A stretch of 64,000 nt of DNA from Dehalococcoidia bacterium (GTDB taxonomy: Bacteria > Chloroflexota > Dehalococcoidia > Bin125): positions 1 through 64,000 of the forward strand of contig JAJDWB010000018.1 of assembly GCA_022825855.1 (NCBI GenBank), read 5' to 3'. Of this stretch, positions 24,684 to 33,130 are shown piece by piece. The first letter of the stretch is position 1; the number at the start of each line of letters is the position of its first letter. The notes beneath the pieces were generated by a model. The model was not told the DNA's origin, ran no database searches, and saw nothing but the letters and a program-made list of their open reading frames with translations. The position numbers were made by a program, and so were the translations under genes.

Positions 24684-25511
24684 ATGCTGGAATCGCTGCG
24701 GATGGACGGCAAACGGGTGATCGTCACCGGCGCGGGCCGTGGGCTCGGGCGGCAGATGGCGCTGCACCTGGCCGAGGCCGGCGCCGACATCGTCTGCGCG
24801 GCGCGGACGCAGTCGCAGATCGCCAGCGTGGCGGCAGAGATCGAAGCCAGAGGCCGCCGCGCCCTCGTGATTCCGACCGACGTGAGCGTCTCGGCCCAGG
24901 TCGACGCGATGGTCCAGCAGACGATCGACGAGTGGGGCGGCTTCGAGGTGATGCTCGCCAACGCCGGCGCGAGCGGTCCCGCCTCGATGAAGCACGTCAC
25001 CGAGATCAGCGACGACGACTGGCGCGAAACCGTCGACATCAACTTCTCCAGCGTCTTCTACAGCGCCCGCGCCGCCGTGCGGCACTTCCTCGCGGAGGGC
25101 AAGCCGGGCAACATCATCACCGTCTCCTCGGGCACGTCGCTGCGAGGCAGCGGCCCCGTCTACTTCGTCGACGGCGCGGCCAAGGCCGGGGTGATCAACA
25201 TGACCCAATCCCTGGCCGTGCAACTCGCGCGGGACGACATCCGCGCCAACTGCATCGTGCCCGGCTTCGTCCTGCAGCAGACCCTGGAAGATCAGGAAGA
25301 GATCGAAGTGGCCCGCAACCGGGGTTCGCGGATTCCGATTCGCCGCGTCGGCGAGGCCTGGGAGCTGGGTCCGCTGGCGGTCTATCTCGCCTCCGACGCA
25401 TCGGCCTACATGACCGGCGAGGCGTTCATCATCGACGGCGGCGGGCTGGCGGGCGGGCTCGCACCGACCGGCTGGGACGTGCAGTCGGGAATCGGGGGCG
25501 TGGCCTCGTGA
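24684..25511 (+). CDS. Short-chain dehydrogenase/reductase, catalytic Tyr displaced (SDR pair A, first)
   Basis: This 275-aa SDR has an intact nucleotide site VTGAGRGLG (14-22) and NAG motif, as in NAD(P)-dependent oxidoreductases. The catalytic segment is unusual. Ser148-Ser149 and Lys167 are present, but the position four before Lys167 is Asp163, and the nearest Tyr is at 160. In active SDRs the spacing is Tyr-x-x-x-Lys. The enzyme may be altered or inactive. The start at 24684 is chosen because the frame before it lacks a site and overlaps the divergent ABM promoter region. The next SDR overlaps its stop by 4 bp (GTGA). Confidence 0.87.
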   Translation: MLESLRMDGKRVIVTGAGRGLGRQMALHLAEAGADIVCAARTQSQIASVAAEIEARGRRALVIPTDVSVSAQVDAMVQQTIDEWGGFEVMLANAGASGPASMKHVTEISDDDWRETVDINFSSVFYSARAAVRHFLAEGKPGNIITVSSGTSLRGSGPVYFVDGAAKAGVINMTQSLAVQLARDDIRANCIVPGFVLQQTLEDQEEIEVARNRGSRIPIRRVGEAWELGPLAVYLASDASAYMTGEAFIIDGGGLAGGLAPTGWDVQSGIGGVAS

Positions 25512-26302
25512 GTCTGGAGAATCCGCTCCCACCGCCCGAGGTCGGCGACGGCGCGCTGCGAGGCTTCGACCTGAGCGGACGCCGCATCATCGTCTACGGC
25601 GCGGAGAAGCCGGCCGCCACGGCGATCGTGCAGGGGCTGCGTGAGGCCGGCGCCGCCGTCGGCGTAACCAGCGCCAACACCGACGGCACTTCGCTCTTCC
25701 GGCTCAAGAAAGCGGCCGACGGCGGGCCGAACGAGTCCGTCGATCTGTCCAACGGAACCAACATCCAGGTCGCCACGCGCAAGATCAGCAAGGAGCTGGG
25801 CGGCCTCGACGCCGCCGTGGTCGTGCCGCAGCTCTATCACGCCGCGCCGATCCGCAAGACGCTCGACGCCGACATCCAGCGCGTCCTGATGGCGAACCTG
25901 GGCGGGACCTACGCCGCCTTCCGCAGCGCCGGCCGCGAGTTCCGCGGCAGGCCGGGACGGCTGATCGCCGTGCTGGACGCCTCGGCGGTGCGCGGTCTGA
26001 CCAACCTCAGCATCTACAGCGCCGCGCAGTCGGGCGTGATCGGCCTGGTCCGCGCGCTGAGCCAGGAGCTGGCTCCGACGGGGACGACGGTCAACGCGGT
26101 TGTGCTCGGCTGGACCGACTCCACGCCCGGCCGCGGGCCGTCGAGCGCCGACGAGAACCTGCTCCTGCGCTACATCCCGATGCGCCGCTTCGGCGAGGCC
26201 TGGGAGGCGGCGCCGCTGGCCGTCTACCTCGCGTCCGAGGCGAGCGGGTACATCACCGGTCAGACCATCCAGGTCGACGGCGGCGTGCTCAAGCACCTGT
26301 AG
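25508..26302 (+). CDS. Degenerate SDR-fold protein (SDR pair A, second)
   Basis: This 264-aa protein has the SDR fold but has lost key residues. The nucleotide loop reads VYGAEKPAA (29-37) instead of TGxxxGxG. The catalytic segment is Y170-S-A-A-Q174, so the Lys is Gln. Other SDR landmarks remain, such as MANLGGTYAAFR and the C-terminal YITGQTIQVDGG. It starts with GTG overlapping the stop of the first SDR, so the two are coupled and may form a heterodimer in which only the first, or neither, is catalytic. A similar arrangement is at 28619/29436. Confidence 0.85.
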   Translation: MSLENPLPPPEVGDGALRGFDLSGRRIIVYGAEKPAATAIVQGLREAGAAVGVTSANTDGTSLFRLKKAADGGPNESVDLSNGTNIQVATRKISKELGGLDAAVVVPQLYHAAPIRKTLDADIQRVLMANLGGTYAAFRSAGREFRGRPGRLIAVLDASAVRGLTNLSIYSAAQSGVIGLVRALSQELAPTGTTVNAVVLGWTDSTPGRGPSSADENLLLRYIPMRRFGEAWEAAPLAVYLASEASGYITGQTIQVDGGVLKHL

Positions 26303-26340
26303 GGTGCTTCGGATCCTTTGTCTTCCGCTTCGTGTAAGCA

Positions 26341-26367
26341 AAGGATAGGCGCTAACCTTATCTAAGC
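26341..26367. repeat. Operator-like repeat upstream of fic, copy 1
   Basis: This 27-bp element matches 26439-26465 at 25 of 27 positions, with the copies 98 bp apart. It includes an imperfect inverted repeat: CTAACCTTATCT pairs with AGCAAAGGATAG at 9 of 12 positions across a GCG centre. It lies just after the second SDR of pair A and before fic. Confidence 0.7.
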
Positions 26368-26434
26368 GGAGGGATCGCCGAAACCATCTCCAGACTGACG
26401 TCTTGCCCGGATCCGAATCAAGCCAGAACCAGAT

Positions 26435-26465
26435 AGATAAGGATAGGGGCTATCCTTATCTAAGC
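26435..26465. repeat. Operator-like repeat upstream of fic, copy 2 (perfect palindrome)
   Basis: AGATAAGGATAG (26435-26446) and its exact complement (26450-26461) flank a GGG centre, followed by AAGC as in copy 1. It ends 25 nt before the GTG start of fic, an ideal place for an autoregulatory operator. The duplicated, A/T-rich palindrome in a GC-rich genome is strongly non-random. The binding factor is not known; the Fic protein itself has a C-terminal winged helix and is a candidate. Confidence 0.75.
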
Positions 26466-26490
26466 ATCGCCGGCTGAAGAAGGAACAACT

Positions 26491-27735
26491 GTGCGAGGAC
26501 GATTCGTTCGAGGAACATGGAGATGGGACGCATCCGTCTACGCGCCGCCGCACTTCCGTCGCTCGTGCAGCTACGACGCGTTCGTTCCCGATCTTCTCGA
26601 CCTCGGTCTTGGTGACTACGAGCTGTCATCTAGGCTGGCCGCCACTCTCTCGGAAGTCGAACAGCGTGTCTCGGCGCTGAACCAAACCGCGGATCCCGCT
26701 CTAGTCTCGCTGTCGCGGCTGTTGCTGCGTACCGAGTCAATCGCATCCTCCAAGGTCGAAGGCATGCAGGCCGATGCGCGTGCGCTGGCGATGGCCGAGG
26801 CCAAGGTCCGTCTCAAGCGAAGCATTGGACAACAAGCTCGGGAAATCATCGCCAACATCGAAGCGATGGAACACGCCGTCCAACGCACAGCGGGGTCGGA
26901 GCGATTCGACGTGGATCACCTGTGCCAGGTTCACGCAGCCCTGATGAACCGCTCTCCCACCTCACGGCTTGCCGGCCAGCTGCGCGACAGCCAGAACTGG
27001 ATTGGCGGGAACAACTACAACCCCTGTCGAGCCGCCTATGTCCCACCGCCGCCTGGCGAAGTCCTTCCACTCCTGCGCAATCTCTGCGATTTCACCGAGT
27101 CTGACCTCGTCTCACCGCTGATCCAAGCGGCAATCGCCCATGCCCAGTTCGAGACCATCCATCCGTTCGACGACGGCAATGGGCGGACCGGACGGGCCCT
27201 GGTTCAGGTCATTCTGCGTCGACGCGGGCTTGCGCCGCGCTTTGTTCCGCCGATCAGCGTGGTGTTATCGCAACGGCGAGACTCCTACATCGAGGGTCTG
27301 GTTGGTTACCGCGAAGGCCGCCTGACCGAGTGGATCACGACATTTGCGGCGGCAACCGCCCAGGCCTCTGACCTCGCCCTCCAGTACAGCAACATCATCC
27401 ACGACCTGCTCGGCTACTGGCGCACTCGACTGCAACAGGCATCGAACCCTCGCGCGGACGCCGCCGCCTGGGAAATCCTTCGTCAACTGCCGGCCTTTCC
27501 CGCCATCACCGTGTCCGACGCCGTACATGCCACAGGTCGCAGCCAACCTGCAGTCAACGCCGCTTTTGCCCAACTGGAGGACGCGGGCATCCTGGTCCCA
27601 TTCGGACTATCCCGACGCAACCGAGCCTGGGAACCGCAGGGACTGCTCGACCTGATCATCGCGCTCGAGTCAGGGGAGGTGGCAACGTCTAGACTGAGCA
27701 CGCCGACCAACGACTCACGGGAGACCGATAGATGA
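26491..27735 (+). CDS. Fic-domain AMP-transferase with N-terminal inhibitory helix and C-terminal winged helix
   Basis: This 414-aa protein belongs to the Fic family, which transfers AMP (or other nucleotides) to hydroxyl groups of target proteins. The catalytic motif HPFDDGNGRTGR (224-235) is complete. An N-terminal motif S86-S-K-V-E90-G91 matches the inhibitory (S/T)xxxE(G/N) helix of class II Fic proteins, where the Glu blocks the active site, so no separate antitoxin is needed. A C-terminal winged-helix segment (about 325-375) could bind DNA. GTG start with AAGGA upstream. The stop overlaps the crotonase start (ATGA). Base composition is lower in G+C than its neighbours, which may indicate transfer. 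Confidence 0.9.
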   Translation: MRGRFVRGTWRWDASVYAPPHFRRSCSYDAFVPDLLDLGLGDYELSSRLAATLSEVEQRVSALNQTADPALVSLSRLLLRTESIASSKVEGMQADARALAMAEAKVRLKRSIGQQAREIIANIEAMEHAVQRTAGSERFDVDHLCQVHAALMNRSPTSRLAGQLRDSQNWIGGNNYNPCRAAYVPPPPGEVLPLLRNLCDFTESDLVSPLIQAAIAHAQFETIHPFDDGNGRTGRALVQVILRRRGLAPRFVPPISVVLSQRRDSYIEGLVGYREGRLTEWITTFAAATAQASDLALQYSNIIHDLLGYWRTRLQQASNPRADAAAWEILRQLPAFPAITVSDAVHATGRSQPAVNAAFAQLEDAGILVPFGLSRRNRAWEPQGLLDLIIALESGEVATSRLSTPTNDSRETDR

Positions 27736-28613
27736 CCGACTTTGAGAACATCCTCTACCGCGTCGAGGACCGCAAGGCGTACGTCACGCTGAACCGTCCG
27801 GAGAAGCTGAACGCGCTCTCGATCGCGCTGCAGGACGAGCTGTCGCAGGCGATGTGGGAGGCGGACAACGACACCGCCGTCCACTGCGTGATCCTCAGCG
27901 GCGCCGGTCGCGCCTTCTCGGCCGGCTACGACCTGACCGGCTCGACCCGCGACTCGCAGGAGACCTACGACAAGGTCTACCGCGGCCGCGTCACGTTCGA
28001 CGACGACACCTGGGGTATGGAGAAGGCGCAGCGCGCGCGCATGGCGATCTTCGACATGCACAAGCCGGTGATCGGCAAGGTGCACGGCTACTGCCTCGCC
28101 GGCGGCACCGACCTGGTGCTGCTCTCCGACATCATCATCGCCGCCGAGGACGCCGTGATCGGCTTCCCGCCGGTCCGCGCTATGGGCGCGCCGCCGGCCC
28201 ACATGTGGCTCTATCACGGCGGTCCGCAGTTCGCCAAGCGCATGCTGCTGACCGGCGACAGCATCTCCGGCGCCGAGGCGGCCCAGCGCGGACTGGTCTA
28301 CGACGCCGTCCCCGCCGACCGGCTCGACGACGAAGTCGAGGAGCTGGCCAACAAGATGGCGATGATCGACCACGAGCTGCTCTCGGCCAACAAGCGGATC
28401 GTCAACCTTGGTCTCGAGATCATGGGCGCGCGCACGTTGCAGCGCCTCGCCTCCGAGAACGACGCCCGGGCGCACCTCGCCCCTGCCGTCCAGGAGTTCG
28501 GCAAGATGTCCCGCGAGAAAGGGCTCAAGGCCGCGCTCGAGTGGCGCGACAACCGCTTCGGCGACGGTCGCGGCTCCTCCGCAGCCCAGCAGCGTAAAGC
28601 CGCCGCAACCTAG
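27732..28613 (+). CDS. Crotonase-fold protein lacking both hydratase glutamates
   Basis: This 293-aa protein has the crotonase fold (enoyl-CoA hydratase/isomerase family): NRPEKLNALS near the start, GAGRAFSAGYDL (oxyanion loop region), and GYCLAGGTDLVLLSD. The two catalytic glutamates of hydratases are missing: position 127 is Asp (GGTDL), and the FPPVR segment (145-149) has Pro147 where the second Glu would be. It may catalyse isomerisation, hydrolysis or CoA-ligand chemistry instead. The start overlaps the fic stop by 4 bp, and the SDR pair B follows after 5 nt. A canonical crotonase with both glutamates is at 61151. Confidence 0.85.
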   Translation: MTDFENILYRVEDRKAYVTLNRPEKLNALSIALQDELSQAMWEADNDTAVHCVILSGAGRAFSAGYDLTGSTRDSQETYDKVYRGRVTFDDDTWGMEKAQRARMAIFDMHKPVIGKVHGYCLAGGTDLVLLSDIIIAAEDAVIGFPPVRAMGAPPAHMWLYHGGPQFAKRMLLTGDSISGAEAAQRGLVYDAVPADRLDDEVEELANKMAMIDHELLSANKRIVNLGLEIMGARTLQRLASENDARAHLAPAVQEFGKMSREKGLKAALEWRDNRFGDGRGSSAAQQRKAAAT

Positions 28614-28618
28614 CAACG

Positions 28619-29425
28619 ATGGCTACTCCCGATCGATTCCGGCTCGACGGTCAGGTCGTCCTGCTCACCGGAGCGGGACGCGGCCTGGGTCGCGCCATGG
28701 CGCTCTCCTACGCGGACGCCGGCGCGAAGGTCGCCGGTGCTTCGCGCACGCTGTCGCAACTCGAGGAGACGGCCGAACTGGTCGCCGAGCGTGGCGGCGA
28801 GGCGATCTCGATCGCCACGGACGTGACCGATCCCGCCGCCGTCGAGGCGATGGTGGCCGAGACGATTGACCGTTTTGGCCGCGTCGACATCCTGATGAAC
28901 AACGCCGGCGGCGGCGCCGAAGGCGACGGAGCGCCGCTCGAACAGCTCACCGACGAGCAGTGGCGCTGGGGCATCGACATGAACCTGACCTCGCAGATGC
29001 TCTGCGCGCGGACGGTCCTGCCCCACATGGTCGAGCGCGGCTCGGGCGTGATCATCAACGTGGCCAGCGGATTCGGACTGCGCGGCGGCCGCGACAACTG
29101 GATGTACGTCTCGGCCAAGGCCGGCGTGGTCAACCTGACCCGCTCCTTGGCCGTCACCTACGGACCCGCCGGTGTGCGCACCAACTGCATCGCGCCGGGC
29201 ATCTTCCCGCACACGCCGCAGGCGCTCGAGCGCTGGCGAGGCGGCCGCTACATTCCCGTCGGCCGTGCCGGTGTGGCCTGGGAGATGGGACCCCTCGCGG
29301 TCTTCCTCTCGTCCGACGCCGGCGCCGGGATCAGCGGCGAGACGATCGCCCAGGACGGCGGCGGTCTGGCAGCGATCGGTCCCACCGGTTGGGCGCCGCG
29401 CGTCCGCCTGACCGAGCCGACCTGA
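28619..29425 (+). CDS. Short-chain dehydrogenase/reductase, canonical (SDR pair B, first)
   Basis: This 268-aa SDR has an intact Rossmann motif LTGAGRGLGRAM (16-27), NNAG (94-97) and the catalytic triad S150, Y163 and K167 (Y-V-S-A-K), so it should be an active NAD(P)-dependent oxidoreductase. It resembles 3-oxoacyl-ACP reductase-like catabolic SDRs. It is 5 nt after the crotonase stop and 10 nt before its partner SDR, placing crotonase-SDR-SDR in one transcript. The substrate is not evident; co-expression with a crotonase fits oxidation of a hydroxyacyl or cyclic substrate. Confidence 0.9.
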   Translation: MATPDRFRLDGQVVLLTGAGRGLGRAMALSYADAGAKVAGASRTLSQLEETAELVAERGGEAISIATDVTDPAAVEAMVAETIDRFGRVDILMNNAGGGAEGDGAPLEQLTDEQWRWGIDMNLTSQMLCARTVLPHMVERGSGVIINVASGFGLRGGRDNWMYVSAKAGVVNLTRSLAVTYGPAGVRTNCIAPGIFPHTPQALERWRGGRYIPVGRAGVAWEMGPLAVFLSSDAGAGISGETIAQDGGGLAAIGPTGWAPRVRLTEPT

Positions 29426-29435
29426 GGGAGCCGCT

Positions 29436-30242
29436 GTGTCCGACTTCGTCCCGACTCCGAATCCCGAAGAACCGGCGGATCCGTTCCTGCTCAAGGATCG
29501 GGCCGCGCTGGTCGTCGGCGCCGGCGATCCGCTGGGCCGCGTCTCGGCAGTGGCGCTGGCCGAAGCAGGCGCCGATGTCGCCGTCGCCAGCCTCCGCGCC
29601 GGACCGCAGGAAGTGGTCCGGGTCAACTCGGTCGCCAACGAGATCTGGTCGCTGGGCCGCAAGAACGCGGCGATCACGCTCGACGCGACCGACCAGAACA
29701 GCGTCGACGCGGCGATCACGCGCGCCGCTTCCGAGCTGGGCCGGCTGGACATCCTGGTCAACGCGGCCGACCTGCCGGTCGCCGCGCCGATCGACGAGTT
29801 GAGCCCGGCCGACTGGCAGGCGATTCTGGCCGCCAATCTGCTCGCTCCCGCAATGGTCGCCAGCGCCGCCGCGCGAGTGATGCGGGTCAGCGGCTACGGT
29901 CGGATCATCAATGTCGTCTCCGTGCTGGCCGCCCGAGGCGTCGCCAATACGTCTGCCTATGCCGCTGCGCACGCCGGAGTGCTGGCCATCACTCGCTCGC
30001 TCTCGCAGGAATGGGCCCGCGCGGGGATTACGGTCAACGCGCTGCAGGTCGGCATCTACGAAGGCCAGCACGGCTTCGGCGACGACCCCGAATCCGCCCG
30101 CAATCTCGCCCGCATGCTGCCGGCCAAGGCATTGGTCAAGCCCGAGGATGTCGCCGCCGCCGTGGTGGGTCTGGCGGCCGACTCCGGTTTCATCACCGGC
30201 GAGACGATCGCCGTCGACGGCGCGGCCACCGCCCGCGTCTGA
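29436..30242 (+). CDS. SDR-fold protein with missing catalytic Lys (SDR pair B, second)
   Basis: This 268-aa SDR-like protein keeps a degenerate nucleotide motif VVGAGDPLGRV (26-36) and the strand REIN-type region (GRIINVVSV). Its catalytic segment is Y175-A-A-A-H179, so Lys is replaced by His. It starts with GTG at 29436. With the preceding SDR it repeats the organisation of pair A: an SDR followed by a degenerate paralog. It may serve as a structural or regulatory subunit, or have a different chemistry. The C-terminal FITGETIAVDGA is standard. Confidence 0.85.
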   Translation: MSDFVPTPNPEEPADPFLLKDRAALVVGAGDPLGRVSAVALAEAGADVAVASLRAGPQEVVRVNSVANEIWSLGRKNAAITLDATDQNSVDAAITRAASELGRLDILVNAADLPVAAPIDELSPADWQAILAANLLAPAMVASAAARVMRVSGYGRIINVVSVLAARGVANTSAYAAAHAGVLAITRSLSQEWARAGITVNALQVGIYEGQHGFGDDPESARNLARMLPAKALVKPEDVAAAVVGLAADSGFITGETIAVDGAATARV

Positions 30243-30245
30243 TCG

Positions 30246-31232
30246 CTATCCGGCGTTCAGCAACGCCCGGGTCGCGGCATCGATCCGTTTCCGCTCCGGC
30301 ACACACTCCAGCCAGCGCTCAGGGATCGCCGAGGCCCCGTAGAGCGCGCCCAGGACCGCGCCGGCCACGGCGCCGTTGGTGTCGGTGTCGCCGCCGGCGC
30401 TGACGATCCGGATCAGCGCCGCCTCCAGGCTGTCGGCCGTATCGAGACACCAGAGCGCGGCCTGCATGCACAGATACGTGTGACCGCTGACCCGCTCCTC
30501 ATCGATCCGCCGGCCGATATCTTCGGGGACTGCCAGCGACCAGGCGATCATCTCGGCCGGCGCTCCGTCCTGGCTGGCGGCGAGCACGAGGTCGTCGCGG
30601 CTCGGCTCGGCCCCCCGCAGCAGCATCGCGATTGCGGCATTGATTACGATGCAGGACCACTGAGCGCCGGGCGCGTAGTGCGTGACGGCGCAGGTCGCGG
30701 CCGTCTGCGCGATCAGTTGCTCCGGCTGCCGCGCGTACCTGAGCGCCACCGGCGCGCAGCGCATCAATGCGCCGTTGGGCTGAGTCTCCGGGCTGCCGCG
30801 CTCCTGCCAGAACGCTCGCGCCGCCCCCGGGACGCCCAGTCCGACTTCGAGATAATCGATCACGGTCGAGGTCATGATCCCGATCCCGCGACCGTTCTCG
30901 CTGCGCCACCTGACCAGCCGCTCCGCGAATCCTGCAACCGGATCTGCGTCACTGACCAGCGCTTCCGCCAGGTCGACGGCCTGGGCGAGATCGTCGTCAA
31001 GCGGACGCTGAGCCTCGCGCAGGTCGATCTCGCGGATGCCCTGCGGATGGCGGCTCTCGATCGCCTCCCGGCCGACGCCCTCGACCGGCAGTCCCAACAG
31101 GTTGCCCGCCGCCAGTCCGAGCATGACGCCGCGCGCGCGTTCGGGATCGACGGGGCCGTTCCCGCAGGATTCAATCAGCTTGGCAAGGTGCGGCGCATGG
31201 CTCACCAGGCCCGAGTCGTCGGTGGTCGTCAT
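30246..31232 (-). CDS. ADP-ribosylglycohydrolase family protein (DraG-like)
   Basis: This 328-aa all-helical protein belongs to the ADP-ribosylglycohydrolase family, which removes ADP-ribose from proteins or related substrates using a di-metal site. The C-terminal signature AGGDTDTNGAVAGAVLGALY is nearly perfect, supplying metal ligands. The N-terminal ERARGVMLGLAAGNLLGLP matches the family start, and DDDLAQAVDLAEAL corresponds to the first metal-binding motif (often DDT), with a D in place of T. It lies between two plus-strand genes without an evident partner ADP-ribosyltransferase. With fic nearby, two protein-modification-type genes occur within 5 kb, but a link is speculative. Confidence 0.88.
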   Translation of the reverse strand: MTTTDDSGLVSHAPHLAKLIESCGNGPVDPERARGVMLGLAAGNLLGLPVEGVGREAIESRHPQGIREIDLREAQRPLDDDLAQAVDLAEALVSDADPVAGFAERLVRWRSENGRGIGIMTSTVIDYLEVGLGVPGAARAFWQERGSPETQPNGALMRCAPVALRYARQPEQLIAQTAATCAVTHYAPGAQWSCIVINAAIAMLLRGAEPSRDDLVLAASQDGAPAEMIAWSLAVPEDIGRRIDEERVSGHTYLCMQAALWCLDTADSLEAALIRIVSAGGDTDTNGAVAGAVLGALYGASAIPERWLECVPERKRIDAATRALLNAG

Positions 31233-31329
31233 GCAGTCAGCCTAGGCGCTGGCCCGGGCGACACCAACGCCCGCCGACGACTAGCCTGACTACGCTGAAG
31301 CCTGACCGCAACCGCGCGAGGAGTACCCG

Positions 31330-32760
31330 ATGATCTTGCCCAACGATGCCTGGGGCCTGCCGCTGACCACCTCGGAGGACGCGGCCGAAGCCTATCGCCT
31401 GGGCGTCGACCGGATGCTCTCGTACTGCCTCGGTGTGGACGAGGCTCTGGGCCGGGCGATCGAGCTGGATCCGAACTTCGCGCTGGCGCATTCGCAGCTC
31501 GGACTCTTCCATCTCTTCCGAGGCAACGGCAAGCTGGCGGCCGAACTCGCCAACCAGGCCCACGAACTGGCCGCAAAGGCGAGCCCGCGCGAGCAGCGGC
31601 ACGCCGCCATCCTCGGCGCGGCGGCCCGGGGCAAGGCGTCGGAAGCGCCGGCGCTGATCGACGCGCATCTCGACGACACGCCGCGCGACGCGCCGATCGT
31701 CTTGCAGTGGCTGGGCGGCAACTTCTACGGCGGCGGGGTCGAGAAGCGCGAGCGGATGCTGGAGCAGTTCGACCGCCTCGCGCCCGCCTTCGGCGACGAC
31801 TGGTGGTTCCTGAGCTGGCACGCGTTCGCCAATCACGAGATGGATCAGCTCGAACGAGCTCGAGAACTGGTCCAGCGCTCGCTCGACTTGCGACGGCAGA
31901 ACGGCCAGGCGGCGCACGCGATGTCGCATGTCTTCTTCGAGGAGCACGACATCGACGGCGGCGCTGGATTCCTGGGCGAATGGCTGACGGAGTTCCCCGA
32001 GCGGGCCGGGTTCTATCGCCATCTGACCTGGCACCAGGCCCTGTTCCTGCTCGCCAACGGCAAGCGCTCGGAGGCGCTGGCCTTGCACGACGACACGATC
32101 CGTCCCGGCGCCGACGAACACGGCGACGCACTGGGCGCGGTTGCCGATGGCGCGTCCCTGCTCTGGCGCTGTCGATTGCACGACAGCGTCGCCGGGAACC
32201 GCGCGGATGATCGCGGCTGGCGAGCGATTGCCGAGGTCGCCGATCAGGCCTTCCCGCGAGCCGGCACGGCCTGGGTGGATGTGCATCGCGCCATGGCGCT
32301 GGCGGCGCTCGGCGACGAGATTGGGCTGGGCGCGCTGATCGATGGATTGCGCGAGGCGGCCGACCGAGGGCATCCGACCGCCGGCTCGGTCGTTGCGCCC
32401 GTCGTCGAAGCACTCTCGGCCTTCGGGCAGGGCGACTACGAGGCGGCGGCCGATGGCTTGTCGGACGTTCGCGAGCTGCTGGTCACCCTGGGCGGTTCCA
32501 ACGCGCAACGCGACGTCTTCGAGGAGACCCTGGTGGAGGCCAACCTACGCGCCGGCCGCACCGAAGCGGCGCTCGAGCTGCTGCGCGAACGCCTGGATCG
32601 CGGCGCGACCGCCCGCGACCTCTTCCGCTGGGGCCGGGCCCAATCGGCGAAGGGTGATATGGCCGACGCGAAGCAATCCTTCCGCCGCGCCGCCGAGTTG
32701 TGGGCCAGCGGCGACCTCAACGCGCCGGAACTACGCGCGCTGCGCGAGGCCGTCGCATGA
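31330..32760 (+). CDS. Tetratricopeptide-repeat protein, TTC38-like
   Basis: This 476-aa helical repeat protein resembles tetratricopeptide repeat protein 38, a family found in bacteria and animals with no known activity. Typical features are the N-terminal NDAWGLPLTTSEDAAEAYRL, repeated TPR-like helices, HAMSHVFFEEHD in the middle and the C-terminal LFRWGRAQSAKGD. TTC38-like proteins are sometimes near amidase or hydrolase genes; here it overlaps the clpS start (ATGA), so it is translationally coupled to an N-degron adaptor. The ATG start has GAGGAG 7-9 nt upstream. No signal peptide. Confidence 0.8.
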   Translation: MILPNDAWGLPLTTSEDAAEAYRLGVDRMLSYCLGVDEALGRAIELDPNFALAHSQLGLFHLFRGNGKLAAELANQAHELAAKASPREQRHAAILGAAARGKASEAPALIDAHLDDTPRDAPIVLQWLGGNFYGGGVEKRERMLEQFDRLAPAFGDDWWFLSWHAFANHEMDQLERARELVQRSLDLRRQNGQAAHAMSHVFFEEHDIDGGAGFLGEWLTEFPERAGFYRHLTWHQALFLLANGKRSEALALHDDTIRPGADEHGDALGAVADGASLLWRCRLHDSVAGNRADDRGWRAIAEVADQAFPRAGTAWVDVHRAMALAALGDEIGLGALIDGLREAADRGHPTAGSVVAPVVEALSAFGQGDYEAAADGLSDVRELLVTLGGSNAQRDVFEETLVEANLRAGRTEAALELLRERLDRGATARDLFRWGRAQSAKGDMADAKQSFRRAAELWASGDLNAPELRALREAVA

Positions 32761-33101
32761 CCTCCCAACCCTCGGTCCCGCGACCCGATGTGGTCGTCGA
32801 GGACGACGTCGACGCCGAACGCGCCAGCGAGCTGGAAAAGCGCTACCACCTCTTCCTGCATGACTCGGACGATCACTCCTACGAATACGTGATCGAGATG
32901 CTCGGCGGCGTCTTCGGTTACTCGCGCGAGAAGGCGTTCGCCATCGCCTCGATGATCGACGGCCACGGACGCGGGATCGTCGAGACGGCCGACTACGAGA
33001 CGGTCAAGAGGCACCAGGATCAGATCCACAGTTGGGGCCCGGATCCGAGGATTCCCCACTGCGAGGGGTCGCTCTCGGCAACCATCGAGGAAGCGCCCTA
33101 G
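32757..33101 (+). CDS. clpS: ClpS N-degron adaptor
   Basis: This 114-aa protein is an adaptor that delivers substrates with destabilising N-termini to ClpA/ClpC-ClpP. The ClpS core is seen in HDSDDHSYEYVIEMLGGVF (about 36-54), the conserved hydrophobic pocket region, and in the IDGHGRGIVETADYETVKRH segment near residues 69-88. A 25-residue acidic N-terminal extension precedes it. It overlaps the TPR gene (ATGA) and precedes a putative selenoprotein by 29 nt. A ClpC-type partner is encoded at 242-2674 in this window, which makes the pair functionally plausible. Confidence 0.88.
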   Translation: MTSQPSVPRPDVVVEDDVDAERASELEKRYHLFLHDSDDHSYEYVIEMLGGVFGYSREKAFAIASMIDGHGRGIVETADYETVKRHQDQIHSWGPDPRIPHCEGSLSATIEEAP

Positions 33102-33130
33102 CCTCTGGCTGAGACGGGAAGGATCGCGGC

